A stretch of 64,000 nt of DNA from Stenotrophomonas ginsengisoli. GTDB taxonomy: Bacteria; Pseudomonadota; Gammaproteobacteria; Xanthomonadales; Xanthomonadaceae. The stretch spans positions 25,519-89,518 of the forward strand of contig NZ_LDJM01000004.1 of the NCBI RefSeq assembly GCF_001431485.1. Direction: 5' to 3'. The notes below the pieces were generated by a model that was given only the letters and a program-made list of their open reading frames with translations, was not told the origin of the DNA and made no database searches. This document shows, one piece after another, positions 27,028 to 36,913 of the stretch. How positions within the stretch are numbered: position 1 is the first letter of the stretch; the number at the start of each line of letters is the position of its first letter. The position numbers and the translations under genes were made by a program.

Positions 27028-27460
27028 ACAACCATTCATCTGGCCGACCCGGGTTTACTGGGAAGATACCGATGCCGGTGGCGTGGTCTACCACGCGCGC
27101 TACGTGGCCTTCATGGAGCGCGCGCGCACGGAGTGGATGCGCGCACTGGGCTGGGGCCAGGAGGCCATGCGTACCGGTGGTGGCCAGGTGTTCGTCGTAC
27201 GTGCGATGAGCCTGGACTTCCACAAGCCGGCCCGTCTGGACGATGCACTGACAGTGAGCGTGGAGCTCACCCAGTGCCGGCGTGCCAGCCTGGTGATGGC
27301 CCAGCAGGTGCGCCGGGACGGGCAGCTGCTGGCCAGTGCCACGGTCCGACTGGCGGCCGTGGGTGCGGAAGATTTCCGCCCCCAGCCGATCGATGCACAC
27401 ATGTTGTCCGTATTTGAACCGCTACAAGTCCAACACGAATCACTGAGGAACAAGGGATGA
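27017..27460 (+). CDS. ybgC: Acyl-CoA thioesterase YbgC of the Tol-Pal operon
   Basis: A 147-residue hot-dog-fold thioesterase. [20 protein letters not shown] carries the catalytic Asp of the 4HBT family (EDTDAGG..YH), and [14 protein letters not shown] follows. It hydrolyses acyl-CoA or acyl-ACP and binds phospholipid-synthesis partners at the membrane. MSIEQPF at 27017 overlaps the end of ruvB by 11 bases, and its stop overlaps the tolQ ATG (ATGA at 27457-27460), so translation is coupled across the operon. Confidence 0.95.
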   Translation: MSIEQPFIWPTRVYWEDTDAGGVVYHARYVAFMERARTEWMRALGWGQEAMRTGGGQVFVVRAMSLDFHKPARLDDALTVSVELTQCRRASLVMAQQVRRDGQLLASATVRLAAVGAEDFRPQPIDAHMLSVFEPLQVQHESLRNKG

Positions 27461-28233
27461 TCGCAACGCTTCTGGCACTGCCGGCCACCGTGGTGCAAGC
27501 ACTGCCCGAGGAGGTGGTCAGCGTGGCCACTGACACCGCTGCGGCAGGCGGTCATCAAGGCATCAACTACCTCTCGCTGATGGCCAAGGCCAGCCTGCCG
27601 GTACAGCTGATCGTGCTGTTGCTGCTGGTGGGTTCGCTGACCAGCTGGGTGATCATCTTCCGCAAGCAGCGGGCCCTGAAACTGGCCAACCAGGCCGCCG
27701 ACGAGTTCGAGAACCGTTTCTGGTCCGGTGCCGACCTGGGCAAGCTGTACAGCGCGGCCAGCGACCGCAACCGTGCGGTGGAAGGCCTGGAGGCCATCTT
27801 CGAGGCCGGTTACCGCGAATACACCCGTCTGCGCGGCCGTGGCCGCTTGGACCCGCGTGCGCAGCTGGAAGGGGCGCAGCGTGCCATGCGCACCAGCTAC
27901 ACCCGCGAGGTGGATGTGCTGGAGCGCAACCTGGAAACCCTGGCCAACATCGGTTCCACCGCTCCGTACGTGGGCCTGGTCGGTACCGTGTTCGGCATCA
28001 TGGTGACCATGCATGACATGGTCAACAGCGGTGAATCGGCCGGTATCGCCGCCGTTGCCCCGGGTATCTCCGAAGCCTTGTTCGCCACCGCCATCGGCCT
28101 GTTCGTGGCCATTCCGGCGTCGTGGGCCTACAACCGCTTCACCACGCGTCTGGAGCGGCTGTCGGTGCGTTATGAAACCTTCGCCGAAGAGTTCAGCTCG
28201 ATCCTGCAGCGCCAGTCTGCCAGCGAAGATTGA
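27457..28233 (+). CDS. tolQ: Tol-Pal proton channel subunit TolQ
   Basis: A 258-residue inner-membrane protein with three transmembrane helices (SLPVQLIVLLLLVGSLTSWV; GSTAPYVGLVGTVFGIMVTM; ISEALFATAIGLFVAIPASW). It forms the proton channel with TolR and energises TolA. The region after helix 1 has the long cytoplasmic loop typical of MotA/ExbB/TolQ. The start overlaps the ybgC stop. It is part of ybgC-tolQRAB-pal-cpoB, which keeps the outer membrane constricted at the division site. Confidence 0.97.
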   Translation: MIATLLALPATVVQALPEEVVSVATDTAAAGGHQGINYLSLMAKASLPVQLIVLLLLVGSLTSWVIIFRKQRALKLANQAADEFENRFWSGADLGKLYSAASDRNRAVEGLEAIFEAGYREYTRLRGRGRLDPRAQLEGAQRAMRTSYTREVDVLERNLETLANIGSTAPYVGLVGTVFGIMVTMHDMVNSGESAGIAAVAPGISEALFATAIGLFVAIPASWAYNRFTTRLERLSVRYETFAEEFSSILQRQSASED

Positions 28234-28254
28234 TCCAGCGCCGGAGCACAGCCC

Positions 28255-28701
28255 ATGACCGTATCGGTCTTCAATCGGCGCAAGCGCCGCAAGCTCAAAA
28301 GCGACATCAACGTCGTGCCGTACATCGACGTGATGCTGGTGTTGCTGATCATCTTCATGGTCACCACGCCGCTGCTCAACCTGTCGGTCACCGCCGATGT
28401 GGAGTTGCCGCAGTCCAGTGCCCGCGCGCTGGAAACCAAGAGCGACCCGTTGATCGTCACCGTGCGCAGCGATGGCCAGCTGGCCCTGCAGCTGCCCAAG
28501 GACAAGCCGCAGGCAATGGAGCCGGCCGAACTGGAGGCACGCCTGGCGGCGATGGTCGCCCAGGACAAGGATCTGCGTGTGGTGGTCGGTGCCGATCGCC
28601 AGGTTCCCTATGAGAAGGTCATCGTGGCCATGGATGCGCTCAAGCGTGCCAAGGTCGAAAAGGTGGGCCTGGTAACCGAATCGGGCGGCAATGCACGCTG
28701 A
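28255..28701 (+). CDS. tolR: Tol-Pal proton channel subunit TolR
   Basis: A 148-residue protein with a short basic cytoplasmic tail (NRRKRRKLKSDINVV), one transmembrane helix carrying the proton-binding Asp (VPYIDVMLVLLIIFMVTTPL), and a periplasmic ExbD/TolR domain (LIVTVRSDGQLALQLPKDK). It partners TolQ. Its end overlaps the tolA start by 11 bases. Confidence 0.97.
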   Translation: MTVSVFNRRKRRKLKSDINVVPYIDVMLVLLIIFMVTTPLLNLSVTADVELPQSSARALETKSDPLIVTVRSDGQLALQLPKDKPQAMEPAELEARLAAMVAQDKDLRVVVGADRQVPYEKVIVAMDALKRAKVEKVGLVTESGGNAR

Positions 28702-29761
28702 CCTGCCTCCGTTGCCCGCCCCGCAGCAGCCGTCGCTGGGTCGTGACCTGGCGCTGGCGGTCGGTGTCCATCTGCTGTTGCTGCTGATCTTCGTGCTGGC
28801 CTGGTGGTGGTCACCGCAGCGCAGCGTCGAACCGGCCGCCGGTGATCCGCTGCAGGCCAGCCTGGAAGTGTCTTCCAGCGAGGCCAGTGCGGCCCGGCGT
28901 GCCTTGGCTGCCTCGGAGAAGCTGGAAGACCTGCCCACCCCGGTGGCCGAGCCGGTGGCCGAACCGGCACCAGCGCCCGAACCCGCACCGGAAGACACCG
29001 TGCCGCCGCCGCAGCCGGTGCCCGAGCCGCGGCCGATGGATGCGCCCACCCCGGTGCAGCACAACGCCCAGGAACGTATCGCCCAGCCCGATACGGTGGA
29101 CCAGGAGCGCGTCAGTGCGCTGGCCATTGCCGAGCAGAAGGCGCGCCAGGAGCAGGAAGCCAAGCGCCGCCAGGAACAGATCGACCTGACCGAGCGCAAG
29201 CGTGTGGAGGAGGCCGAGCAGCGCCGTCGCCTGGCCGCACAGCAGGCCGAGGAGCGCGAGAAGAAGCTGGCCGACGAGCGCAGGCAGGCCGCCGAGGCGG
29301 CAGAACGGCAGCAGCGTCTGGCCCAGATCCGGCGCCAGCGCGAGCAGGCCCAGCGTGAGGCACAGGCCGCCGAGGCCCGCCTCAAGCAGCTGGCCGAAGC
29401 GCGTGCGCAGAGTGCCTCCAGCAATGCCGCCAGCAATGCACCGAGCACCCCGCGTGCCGGTGCCGGTGGCACCAGCGAGGACCTCACCGCCAAGTACGCC
29501 GCAGCCCTGCAGCAGGCGGTGCTCAACCAGTGGGTGCGCCCGGATTCGATTCCGGTTGGCCAGCGCTGCCGCCTGACCATTCGCCAGCTGCCCGGTGGCG
29601 AGGTGCAGGAGGTCAGTTTCAGTACGGGCTGCCCGTACGACGAGGCTGGCCGGCGTTCGGTGGAAGCGGCGATCCTGCGCGCACAACCGCTGCCTTACCG
29701 TGGTTTTGAGTCGGTGTTCCAACGCACCTTGAACTTCAATTTCGAGGCGCGTGACCGGTAA
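28691..29761 (+). CDS. tolA: Tol-Pal energy transducer TolA
   Basis: A 356-residue bitopic protein. It has an N-terminal transmembrane helix (LALAVGVHLLLLLIFVLAWW), a Pro/Glu-rich hinge, and a long charged alpha-helix (about 120-260) rich in Ala, Gln, Glu, Arg and Lys that spans the periplasm. The C-terminal domain has KYAAALQQAVLNQWVRPDS, the part that contacts TolB and Pal. Length and domain order are normal. Confidence 0.95.
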   Translation: MHADLPPLPAPQQPSLGRDLALAVGVHLLLLLIFVLAWWWSPQRSVEPAAGDPLQASLEVSSSEASAARRALAASEKLEDLPTPVAEPVAEPAPAPEPAPEDTVPPPQPVPEPRPMDAPTPVQHNAQERIAQPDTVDQERVSALAIAEQKARQEQEAKRRQEQIDLTERKRVEEAEQRRRLAAQQAEEREKKLADERRQAAEAAERQQRLAQIRRQREQAQREAQAAEARLKQLAEARAQSASSNAASNAPSTPRAGAGGTSEDLTAKYAAALQQAVLNQWVRPDSIPVGQRCRLTIRQLPGGEVQEVSFSTGCPYDEAGRRSVEAAILRAQPLPYRGFESVFQRTLNFNFEARDR

Positions 29762-29880
29762 TGCGGTGCAAAGCGTGATCAGTGCTGCAATTTTCACCCC
29801 GCTTGGTTCATGATTGCCCGGTTGTTAATACGTCCCCTGTTATGCCTTCTGGCTCCCCAAGAGCGGATCGAGTGCCGAAA

Positions 29881-31194
29881 ATGAAAATGCCCCGCTGGCT
29901 TGCTGTTGTAACCCTCTTGCTGCTGCCGTTTGCCGTGATGGCACAGCAGCGTGGCCTGGAGATCGATATCGTCGGTGGCAACGCCTCGGCCTTGCCGATC
30001 ACCGTGGTGCCGATGCCGTATGAAGGGGGCAATCCGCCGTCCACCGATGTGGCTGCGGTGGTGCGTGCCGACCTGGACCGTTCCGGCCAGTTCCGTACCC
30101 TGCCCGAAGCCCAGGTTGTCGAGCGTCCGGTGCGTGGCAGCGAGGTCAACTACGCCACCTGGCGTGCGCTGAAGCAGGATTACCTGGTGATCGGCCGGGT
30201 CCTGGATGCTGGTGCCGGTGCCTACCGGGTCGAGTACGAACTGTATGACGTGGCCCGTGCCGAGCGCCTGCTGGGCCTGGCGATGACCGCACGCAGCAAT
30301 GCCATGCGCGATGTCGCCCACCAGATGGCCGATGCCATCTACGAGAAGATCACCGGCGTGCGTGGTGCCTTCTGGACCCGCATCGCCTACGTCACCGCCA
30401 CCGGCAGCGGCAATGCCATGCGCTATGCGCTGATGGTGGCCGATTCGGATGGCTACAACCCGCAGACCATCGTGCGTTCGGCCGAGCCGCTGCTGTCGCC
30501 GGCCTGGAGCCCGGACGGGCAGAAGCTGGCCTATGTCAGCTTCGAGCGTGGCAACTCGGCCATCTACGTGCAGAACATCAGCACCGGCGCGCGTGAGCTG
30601 GTCACCAGCTTCCGCGGCGTCAATGCCTCGCCGGCCTTCTCGCCGGATGGCAGCAAGCTGGCGGTGTCGCTGTCGCGCTCGGGCAACCCGGAAATCTATG
30701 TGATGGATCTGGCCAGCAAGGGCCTGACCCAGCTGACCAACCACTTCTCCATCGACACCGAGCCGCGTTTCAGTGCCGATGGCAGCACCATCTACTTCAC
30801 CTCCGACCGTGGCGGCCGCCCGCAGATCTACCAGGTGCCGGTCAGTGGCGGTGGTGCGACCCGTGTCACCCACCAGGGCAATTACAACGCCACCGCCTCG
30901 ATCTCGTTTGATGACAAGAAGATCGCCGTGGCCCAGGGCAGCGGCAATACCTACCGCATCGCGGTGATGGACCGCAGCCTGGGCAGCCCGCGCTGGAGCA
31001 CCCTGTCGCCCGGTTCGCTGGATGAATCACCCAGTTTTGCCCCCAATGCCAGCATGCTGCTGTACGCCGCCCGTGAGGGGCGCCGTGGCGTGCTGTATGC
31101 CGTTTCTGCCGACGGGCGCGTCCGGCAGCGGTTGGTCCTTGCCGACGGTGATGTGCGTGAGCCGGCATGGTCTCCCTACCGGAACCAGCGCTAA
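29881..31194 (+). CDS. tolB: Tol-Pal periplasmic beta-propeller protein TolB
   Basis: A 437-residue periplasmic protein. The signal peptide ends VMAQQ (MKMPRWLAVVTLLLLPFAVMA). An N-terminal domain follows (GLEIDIVGGNASALPITVVP), then a six-bladed propeller with repeats of the form SPAWSPDGQKLAYVSFERGN and ASPAFSPDGSKLAVSLSRSG. It binds Pal and TolA. ATG at 29881 (MKMPRW) and 29887 (MPRW) are both plausible starts; 33 upstream in-frame codons before the signal peptide are rejected. Confidence 0.96.
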   Translation: MKMPRWLAVVTLLLLPFAVMAQQRGLEIDIVGGNASALPITVVPMPYEGGNPPSTDVAAVVRADLDRSGQFRTLPEAQVVERPVRGSEVNYATWRALKQDYLVIGRVLDAGAGAYRVEYELYDVARAERLLGLAMTARSNAMRDVAHQMADAIYEKITGVRGAFWTRIAYVTATGSGNAMRYALMVADSDGYNPQTIVRSAEPLLSPAWSPDGQKLAYVSFERGNSAIYVQNISTGARELVTSFRGVNASPAFSPDGSKLAVSLSRSGNPEIYVMDLASKGLTQLTNHFSIDTEPRFSADGSTIYFTSDRGGRPQIYQVPVSGGGATRVTHQGNYNATASISFDDKKIAVAQGSGNTYRIAVMDRSLGSPRWSTLSPGSLDESPSFAPNASMLLYAAREGRRGVLYAVSADGRVRQRLVLADGDVREPAWSPYRNQR

Positions 31195-31255
31195 ATAAGT
31201 GTTAATATTCGCGTTCCATTCACCCATCTCACTGGCTAGGAGCCTGAGGTAAACC

Positions 31256-31771
31256 ATGAACAAGTCCACCCGTGTTCTGCTTGTTTCGCTGATGTCCGTT
31301 GCCGTTCTGGCTGGCTGCTCGAAGAAGGTCAAGGAAGAAGCCCCGGCTCCGGCCCCGACTCCGAGCGACATCGTTACGACCCCGGCTCCGGTTGCCACCG
31401 GTTACGGTCCGAACGATCTGGACACCGACGCTTGCCTGCGTCAGCGCGTTGTCTACTTCGATCTGGATCAGGACGCCCTGAAGCCGGAATTCCAGGCCAT
31501 CATGTCCTGCCACGCCAAGTACCTGCGTGACCGTCCGTCCTCGCGCATCACCCTGCAGGGTCATGCTGACGAGCGCGGTTCGCGCGCTTACAACCAGGGC
31601 CTGGGCGAGCGCCGTGGCAATGCCGTGAATTCGGCTCTGCAGGCTGCCGGTGGTTCGGCTGCCCAGCTGACCGTGGTGTCCTACGGTGAAGAGCGTCCGG
31701 TCTGCACCGATTCCGGTGAAGCCTGCTGGGCCCAGAACCGTCGCGTTGAAATCGTTTACACCGCCAAGTAA
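31256..31771 (+). CDS. pal: Peptidoglycan-associated lipoprotein Pal
   Basis: A 171-residue outer-membrane lipoprotein with lipobox LAGC (MSVAVLAGC), an Ala/Pro-rich linker and a C-terminal OmpA-like domain that binds diaminopimelate in peptidoglycan (TLQGHADERGSRAYNQGLGE and RRVEIVYTAK). It anchors the outer membrane. The start follows TGAGGTAAACC. Codon choice (many GCT, CGT, GGT) looks like that of a highly expressed gene. Confidence 0.97.
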   Translation: MNKSTRVLLVSLMSVAVLAGCSKKVKEEAPAPAPTPSDIVTTPAPVATGYGPNDLDTDACLRQRVVYFDLDQDALKPEFQAIMSCHAKYLRDRPSSRITLQGHADERGSRAYNQGLGERRGNAVNSALQAAGGSAAQLTVVSYGEERPVCTDSGEACWAQNRRVEIVYTAK

Positions 31772-31774
31772 GCG

Positions 31775-32581
31775 ATGAAGCAGCGGATCATTTCGCTGAT
31801 GCTTGCAGCGGCCTTCGTGGCCGCTGCACCGGCGCAGGCCCAACGGGCCTCGCTGGGCGATCGTGTGGCCAGCCTTGAGCAGCAGCTGCTCAATACCCAG
31901 GCCAATACCGACATGCTCAACCAACTGCAGCAGTTGCGTTCGCAGTTGACCGAGATGCAGGGCACCATCGAGCAGTTGCAGCACGAGAACGAACAGCTCA
32001 AGCAGCTCAACCGGGCCCAGTTCCTGGACCTGGATGGCCGCCTGGAGCGCCTCGAGGGCGGCGCCACTGCCGCTCCTGTGGCCCCGACAGCAGCGGCTCC
32101 GGCCGCTGCGCCTGTACCTGCACCCGCCGCCGTCGCCGAACGTGCTCCCACCGTGCGTGGTGATGCCGGTGCGATGGCTGCCACCCATGATGAGCGCACC
32201 ACCTACAACGTGGCCTTCGATGCGCTCAAGGCCGGCCGCTATGCCGATGCCACCCAGTATTTTTTGAGTTTCCTCGAGCTTTACCCGGCCGGGGTGTATG
32301 CGCCCAACGCGCTGTACTGGCTGGGCGAAAGCCACTATGCGGCTGGCCAGTACGGCCAGGCACGTACGCAGTTTGAACAGTTGCTCGCCCAGTATCCGAC
32401 CCATGACAAGGCCGCAGGCGCGCTGCTCAAGGTGGGCCTGTCGCAGAATGCCGCCGGCGATGTCGAGGCTGCCCAGCAGACCTTGCAGCAGGTGGGGCAG
32501 CGTTATCCGGGCAGTGACGCGGCGGGCATCGCGCGTGATCGCCTGCGCTCATTGCAACTGGGCCAGCACAGCCTGCGCTGA
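31775..32581 (+). CDS. cpoB: Cell-division coordinator CpoB (YbgF)
   Basis: A 268-residue periplasmic protein with a signal peptide (LMLAAAFVAAAPAQAQ), an N-terminal coiled coil (LGDRVASLEQQLLNTQANTD...) that trimerises, a Pro/Ala linker and a C-terminal TPR domain (YNVAFDALKAGRYADATQYF; LYPAGVYAPNALYWLGESHY). CpoB couples peptidoglycan synthesis by PBP1b with outer-membrane constriction by Tol-Pal. It starts 3 bp after the pal stop. PBP1b itself is encoded at 47181. Confidence 0.95.
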   Translation: MKQRIISLMLAAAFVAAAPAQAQRASLGDRVASLEQQLLNTQANTDMLNQLQQLRSQLTEMQGTIEQLQHENEQLKQLNRAQFLDLDGRLERLEGGATAAPVAPTAAAPAAAPVPAPAAVAERAPTVRGDAGAMAATHDERTTYNVAFDALKAGRYADATQYFLSFLELYPAGVYAPNALYWLGESHYAAGQYGQARTQFEQLLAQYPTHDKAAGALLKVGLSQNAAGDVEAAQQTLQQVGQRYPGSDAAGIARDRLRSLQLGQHSLR

Positions 32582-32608
32582 CGTGCCAGCTGTTTGCCCC
32601 GTTGCCCA

Positions 32609-32640
32609 GGGCCGGCCGTAGCGCCGGCCTTCTCGTTTAT
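32609..32640 (+). terminator. Probable terminator after the tol-pal operon
   Basis: GGCCGGC-cgtagc-GCCGGCC at 32610-32629 is followed by TTCTCGTTT, a broken T-run, 28 bp past the cpoB stop. Confidence 0.6.
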
Positions 32641-32653
32641 CAGGATTATCGCG

Positions 32654-33346
32654 ATGCAACCGGCACAAGCCTTTGCCCAGCCCAGCCAGATCGAGCAGTC
32701 GCCACTGTCGCGATTGAAGATCACCGAGATTTTCCTTTCCCTGCAGGGCGAGGCCGACACCATCGGCTGGCCCACCGTGTTCGTACGTCTCACCGGTTGC
32801 CCGCTGCGCTGCCAGTATTGCGATACGGCCTATGCTTTCCATGGGGGGCAGTGGCGCGAAATTGATGACATCGTGGCCGAGGTGCTGGGCCATGGCGTGC
32901 GCCATGTCTGCGTTACCGGTGGCGAGCCGCTGGCGCAGAAGCGTTGCCTGACCCTGTTGGCCAAGCTGTGTGATGCCGGCCTGTCGGTATCGCTGGAAAC
33001 CTCCGGTGCACTGGACATCGCCGGGGTGGATGGCCGGATCAGCCGGGTGGTGGACGTCAAGACCCCGGATTCGGGTGAGGCCGGGCGCAACCGCGCCGAA
33101 AACATCGACCTGCTGACCGCGCATGACCAGCTCAAGTTCGTGATCTGCTCGCGCAGCGATTATGAGTGGGCGCGTGACATGGTGCTGGCCCGGCAGCTGC
33201 ACCAGCGCACCATGGTGTTGTTCTCGCCGAGCAAGGACCAGGTGTCGCCGCGTGAGCTGGCCGACTGGATCATCGCCGACAGGCTTCCCGTACGTTTCCA
33301 GATGCAGCTGCACAAGCTGCTGTGGAATGACGAACCCGGCCGCTGA
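32654..33346 (+). CDS. queE: 7-carboxy-7-deazaguanine synthase
   Basis: A 230-residue radical-SAM enzyme that converts carboxy-tetrahydropterin to 7-carboxy-7-deazaguanine on the path to queuosine in tRNA. The cluster motif CX3CX2C is TGCPLRCQYCDTAYAF, and TGGEPLAQK is the SAM-binding GGE. The start at 32654 (MQPAQAFAQPSQIEQSP) gives ~20 residues before the conserved core LKITEIFLSLQGEAD. queC follows after 60 bp. Confidence 0.95.
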   Translation: MQPAQAFAQPSQIEQSPLSRLKITEIFLSLQGEADTIGWPTVFVRLTGCPLRCQYCDTAYAFHGGQWREIDDIVAEVLGHGVRHVCVTGGEPLAQKRCLTLLAKLCDAGLSVSLETSGALDIAGVDGRISRVVDVKTPDSGEAGRNRAENIDLLTAHDQLKFVICSRSDYEWARDMVLARQLHQRTMVLFSPSKDQVSPRELADWIIADRLPVRFQMQLHKLLWNDEPGR

Positions 33347-33406
33347 GCCGGACCACTGCCGGCGCGGGACAGCGTGCTGGCCGCAACCAACAACCGGAAA
33401 ACACAG

Positions 33407-34072
33407 ATGAAAAAAGCAGTCGTGCTTCTTTCCGGCGGCATGGATTCGGCCGCCGTTGTTGCCATCGCCCGTGAGCAGGGCTTTGCCGTGCATGCCCTGA
33501 GTGTGCGTTATGGCCAGCGCCACACCTCCGAACTGGATGCCGCTGTACGTGTGGCCGCCGCTCTCGGGGTGGCCGAACACAAGGTCGTGGATGTGGACCT
33601 GCGCAGTATCGGCGGCTCGGCCCTGACCGCCGATATCGACGTGCCCGAGGCCGGCGGGCAGGGCATCCCGGTGACCTATGTGCCGGCACGCAACACCATC
33701 ATGCTGTCACTGGCCCTGGGCTGGGCCGAAGTGCTCGGTGCGGCGGATATCTTCTGCGGCGTCAATGCGGTGGATTACTCCGGTTACCCGGATTGCCGCC
33801 CTGAGTTTGTCGCCGCCTTCCAGGCGCTGGCCAACCTGGCCACCAAGGCCGGGGTTGAAGGGGCAGGCATCCGGGTGCATGCGCCGCTGCAATTCTTGAG
33901 CAAGGCGCAGATTGCCGCGGAAGGCGCCCGCCTGGGGGTGGATTTCGCCCTGACCGTGTCCTGCTACCGTGCCGATGCCGACGGCAGGGCCTGCGGGCAC
34001 TGCGATGCCTGCAAGCTGCGTGCGGACGGTTTTGCCGATGCCGGTGTGGCCGATCCTACGGCGTATGTGTGA
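33407..34072 (+). CDS. queC: 7-cyano-7-deazaguanine synthase
   Basis: A 221-residue ATP-dependent amidotransferase-like enzyme that turns 7-carboxy-7-deazaguanine into preQ0. It starts [18 protein letters not shown] with the PP-loop [26 protein letters not shown] follows. Zinc ligands are visible near the end ([20 protein letters not shown]). With queE it provides two consecutive steps of queuosine precursor synthesis; queD and queF are not in the window. The start at 33407 replaces an upstream in-frame ATG at 33374. Confidence 0.96.
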   Translation: MKKAVVLLSGGMDSAAVVAIAREQGFAVHALSVRYGQRHTSELDAAVRVAAALGVAEHKVVDVDLRSIGGSALTADIDVPEAGGQGIPVTYVPARNTIMLSLALGWAEVLGAADIFCGVNAVDYSGYPDCRPEFVAAFQALANLATKAGVEGAGIRVHAPLQFLSKAQIAAEGARLGVDFALTVSCYRADADGRACGHCDACKLRADGFADAGVADPTAYV

Positions 34073-34076
34073 GGGC

Positions 34077-34105
34077 TTCGCAAGCGCAAGTTGTTGATGT
34101 ATAAT
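34077..34105 (+). promoter_or_regulatory. Promoter of the tRNA-Lys gene
   Basis: A perfect -10 TATAAT at 34100-34105 precedes a GC-rich discriminator (TCGCGC), typical of stringently controlled stable-RNA promoters. The -35 region (34077-34082, CTTCGC) is weak. The 5' leader holds a perfect 7-bp inverted repeat (CTCGGCT at 34111-34117, AGCCGAG at 34123-34129). Confidence 0.7.
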
Positions 34106-34138
34106 TCGCGCTCGGCTTTTGCAGCCGAGCCGCGTAAC

Positions 34139-34214
34139 GGGCCGTTAGCTCAGTCGGTAGAGCAGAAGACTTTTAATCTTTTGGTCGATGGTTCGAATCC
34201 ATCACGGCCCACCA
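34139..34214 (+). tRNA. tRNA-Lys (anticodon UUU)
   Basis: A 76-nt tRNA including an encoded CCA (34212-34214). The acceptor stem GGGCCGT (34139-34145) pairs with ACGGCCC (34204-34210). The D-arm has GCTCAGTCGGTAGAGC and the T-arm GGTTCGAATCC. The anticodon loop CTTTTAA (34170-34176) has anticodon TTT at 34172-34174. Sequence and layout closely match E. coli tRNA-Lys. Confidence 0.97.
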
Positions 34215-34224
34215 CGCATGAATC

Positions 34225-34249
34225 AGGCTGCCGCAAGGCAGCCTTTTTC
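34225..34249 (+). terminator. Rho-independent terminator of tRNA-Lys
   Basis: AGGCTGCC-gcaa-GGCAGCCT stem (34225-34244) followed by a TTTTT run ending at 34248. Confidence 0.9.
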
Positions 34250-34388
34250 GTGTTTGCGGCACTGCTGTTCCTGCTGTTCCTGCTGTAGCCCGAGCCGGCC
34301 TCAGGCATGGAGCAGGGCGTAGGAATACGGCCGCAGATGCGCTAGCCTTCCCGCCGGCAGGCATCGGCCTGATCTGGCAGGAAGGGCA

Positions 34389-34976
34389 ATGGAAGACGAG
34401 CTCAGTTCGGTAACCCGGCGGATAAACCCGCAGGTCACCCAGCTCCTGCATGCCTGGCAACAAGGCGATCTGCTGGCCCGCGATCGTGCCCTGGAGGCGA
34501 TGTATGCCGAGCTGCTGGCCCTGGCGCGGCAGCGCTATGCCGGCCAGGGGCAGGGCACGATGCAGCCGGTGGCGCTGGTCAATGAGTCCTTGCTGCGCAT
34601 CATTTCCAGCAGCCCTGATTACAAGGACCGCAGCCACTTCGTGGCGGTGGCGATGCTCAAGATGCGCTCGGTGCTGATTGATCACCTGCGCGCGCAGTCC
34701 AGCCAGAAGCGTGGTGGCGGGCATGATCAGCGGGTGACCCTGTCCCTGTTGACCGACCCCACACCGCAGGGCGACAGCCTGGCCGAGCTGATGACCCTGC
34801 AGCAGGGTCTGGACCGGCTGGGTGAACTGGACCGGCGTATGGCCAGTGTGCTGGAGCTGACCTATTTTGCCGGCATGAGCCGGCAGGAAATTGCTGTGCT
34901 GCTGGATGTTTCGGTGCCCACCGTGGATCGTGACCTGCGCTTTGGTCGCGCCTGGTTGAATGAATTCATCGGCTGA
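34389..34976 (+). CDS. ECF RNA polymerase sigma factor, TIGR02999-like (ECF43 type)
   Basis: A 195-residue sigma factor with sigma2 (HAWQQGDLLARDRALEAMYAELLALARQRY) and sigma4 (RMASVLELTYFAGMSRQEIAVLLDVSVPTVDRDLRF, a clear helix-turn-helix). The region FVAVAMLKMRSVLIDHLRAQ is diagnostic of the TIGR02999 group. These sigma factors are usually encoded beside, and activated by phosphorylation from, a PknS-type membrane Ser/Thr kinase, and control type VI secretion in Xanthomonas. Here the neighbours are tRNA-Lys and recQ, and the only such kinase in the window is at 13918. The start follows AGGAAGGGCA. Confidence 0.9.
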   Translation: MEDELSSVTRRINPQVTQLLHAWQQGDLLARDRALEAMYAELLALARQRYAGQGQGTMQPVALVNESLLRIISSSPDYKDRSHFVAVAMLKMRSVLIDHLRAQSSQKRGGGHDQRVTLSLLTDPTPQGDSLAELMTLQQGLDRLGELDRRMASVLELTYFAGMSRQEIAVLLDVSVPTVDRDLRFGRAWLNEFIG

Positions 34977-34991
34977 GTGGCAACGGTTGGG

Positions 34992-36791
<1,800 letters not shown>

Positions 36792-36859
36792 GGGCACAGG
36801 ATACCGCCTGCGGGCCGGGTGAATGCGCCCATCGCTGCAAATGCGGGCCGTACTGCGAC

Positions 36860-36889
36860 AAAAAGACATGCCCGGCAAGCCGGGCATGT
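36860..36889 (-). terminator. Rho-independent terminator of dps
   Basis: On the minus strand ACATGCCCGG-cttg-CCGGGCATGT (36866-36889) is followed by CTTTTTG, placed 25 bp after the dps stop and before recQ. Confidence 0.85.
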
Positions 36890-36913
36890 GGGGGATGGCG
36901 TGACGGTGCTGGC

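Noticed and set aside
22063..27039. A 1658-codon open frame on the minus strand across yebC, ruvC, ruvA, kup and ruvB
   Set aside because: It is antisense to five well-supported genes and has low-complexity Gly/His/Gln-rich composition expected from the complement of high-GC codons. No domain or ribosome site is seen.
34262..34285. CTGCTGTTC direct repeats after the tRNA terminator
   Set aside because: Only two and a half short copies with no associated structure; probably chance.
34091..34288. A 65-codon frame running through tRNA-Lys
   Set aside because: It crosses the tRNA and its terminator, so it is chance.
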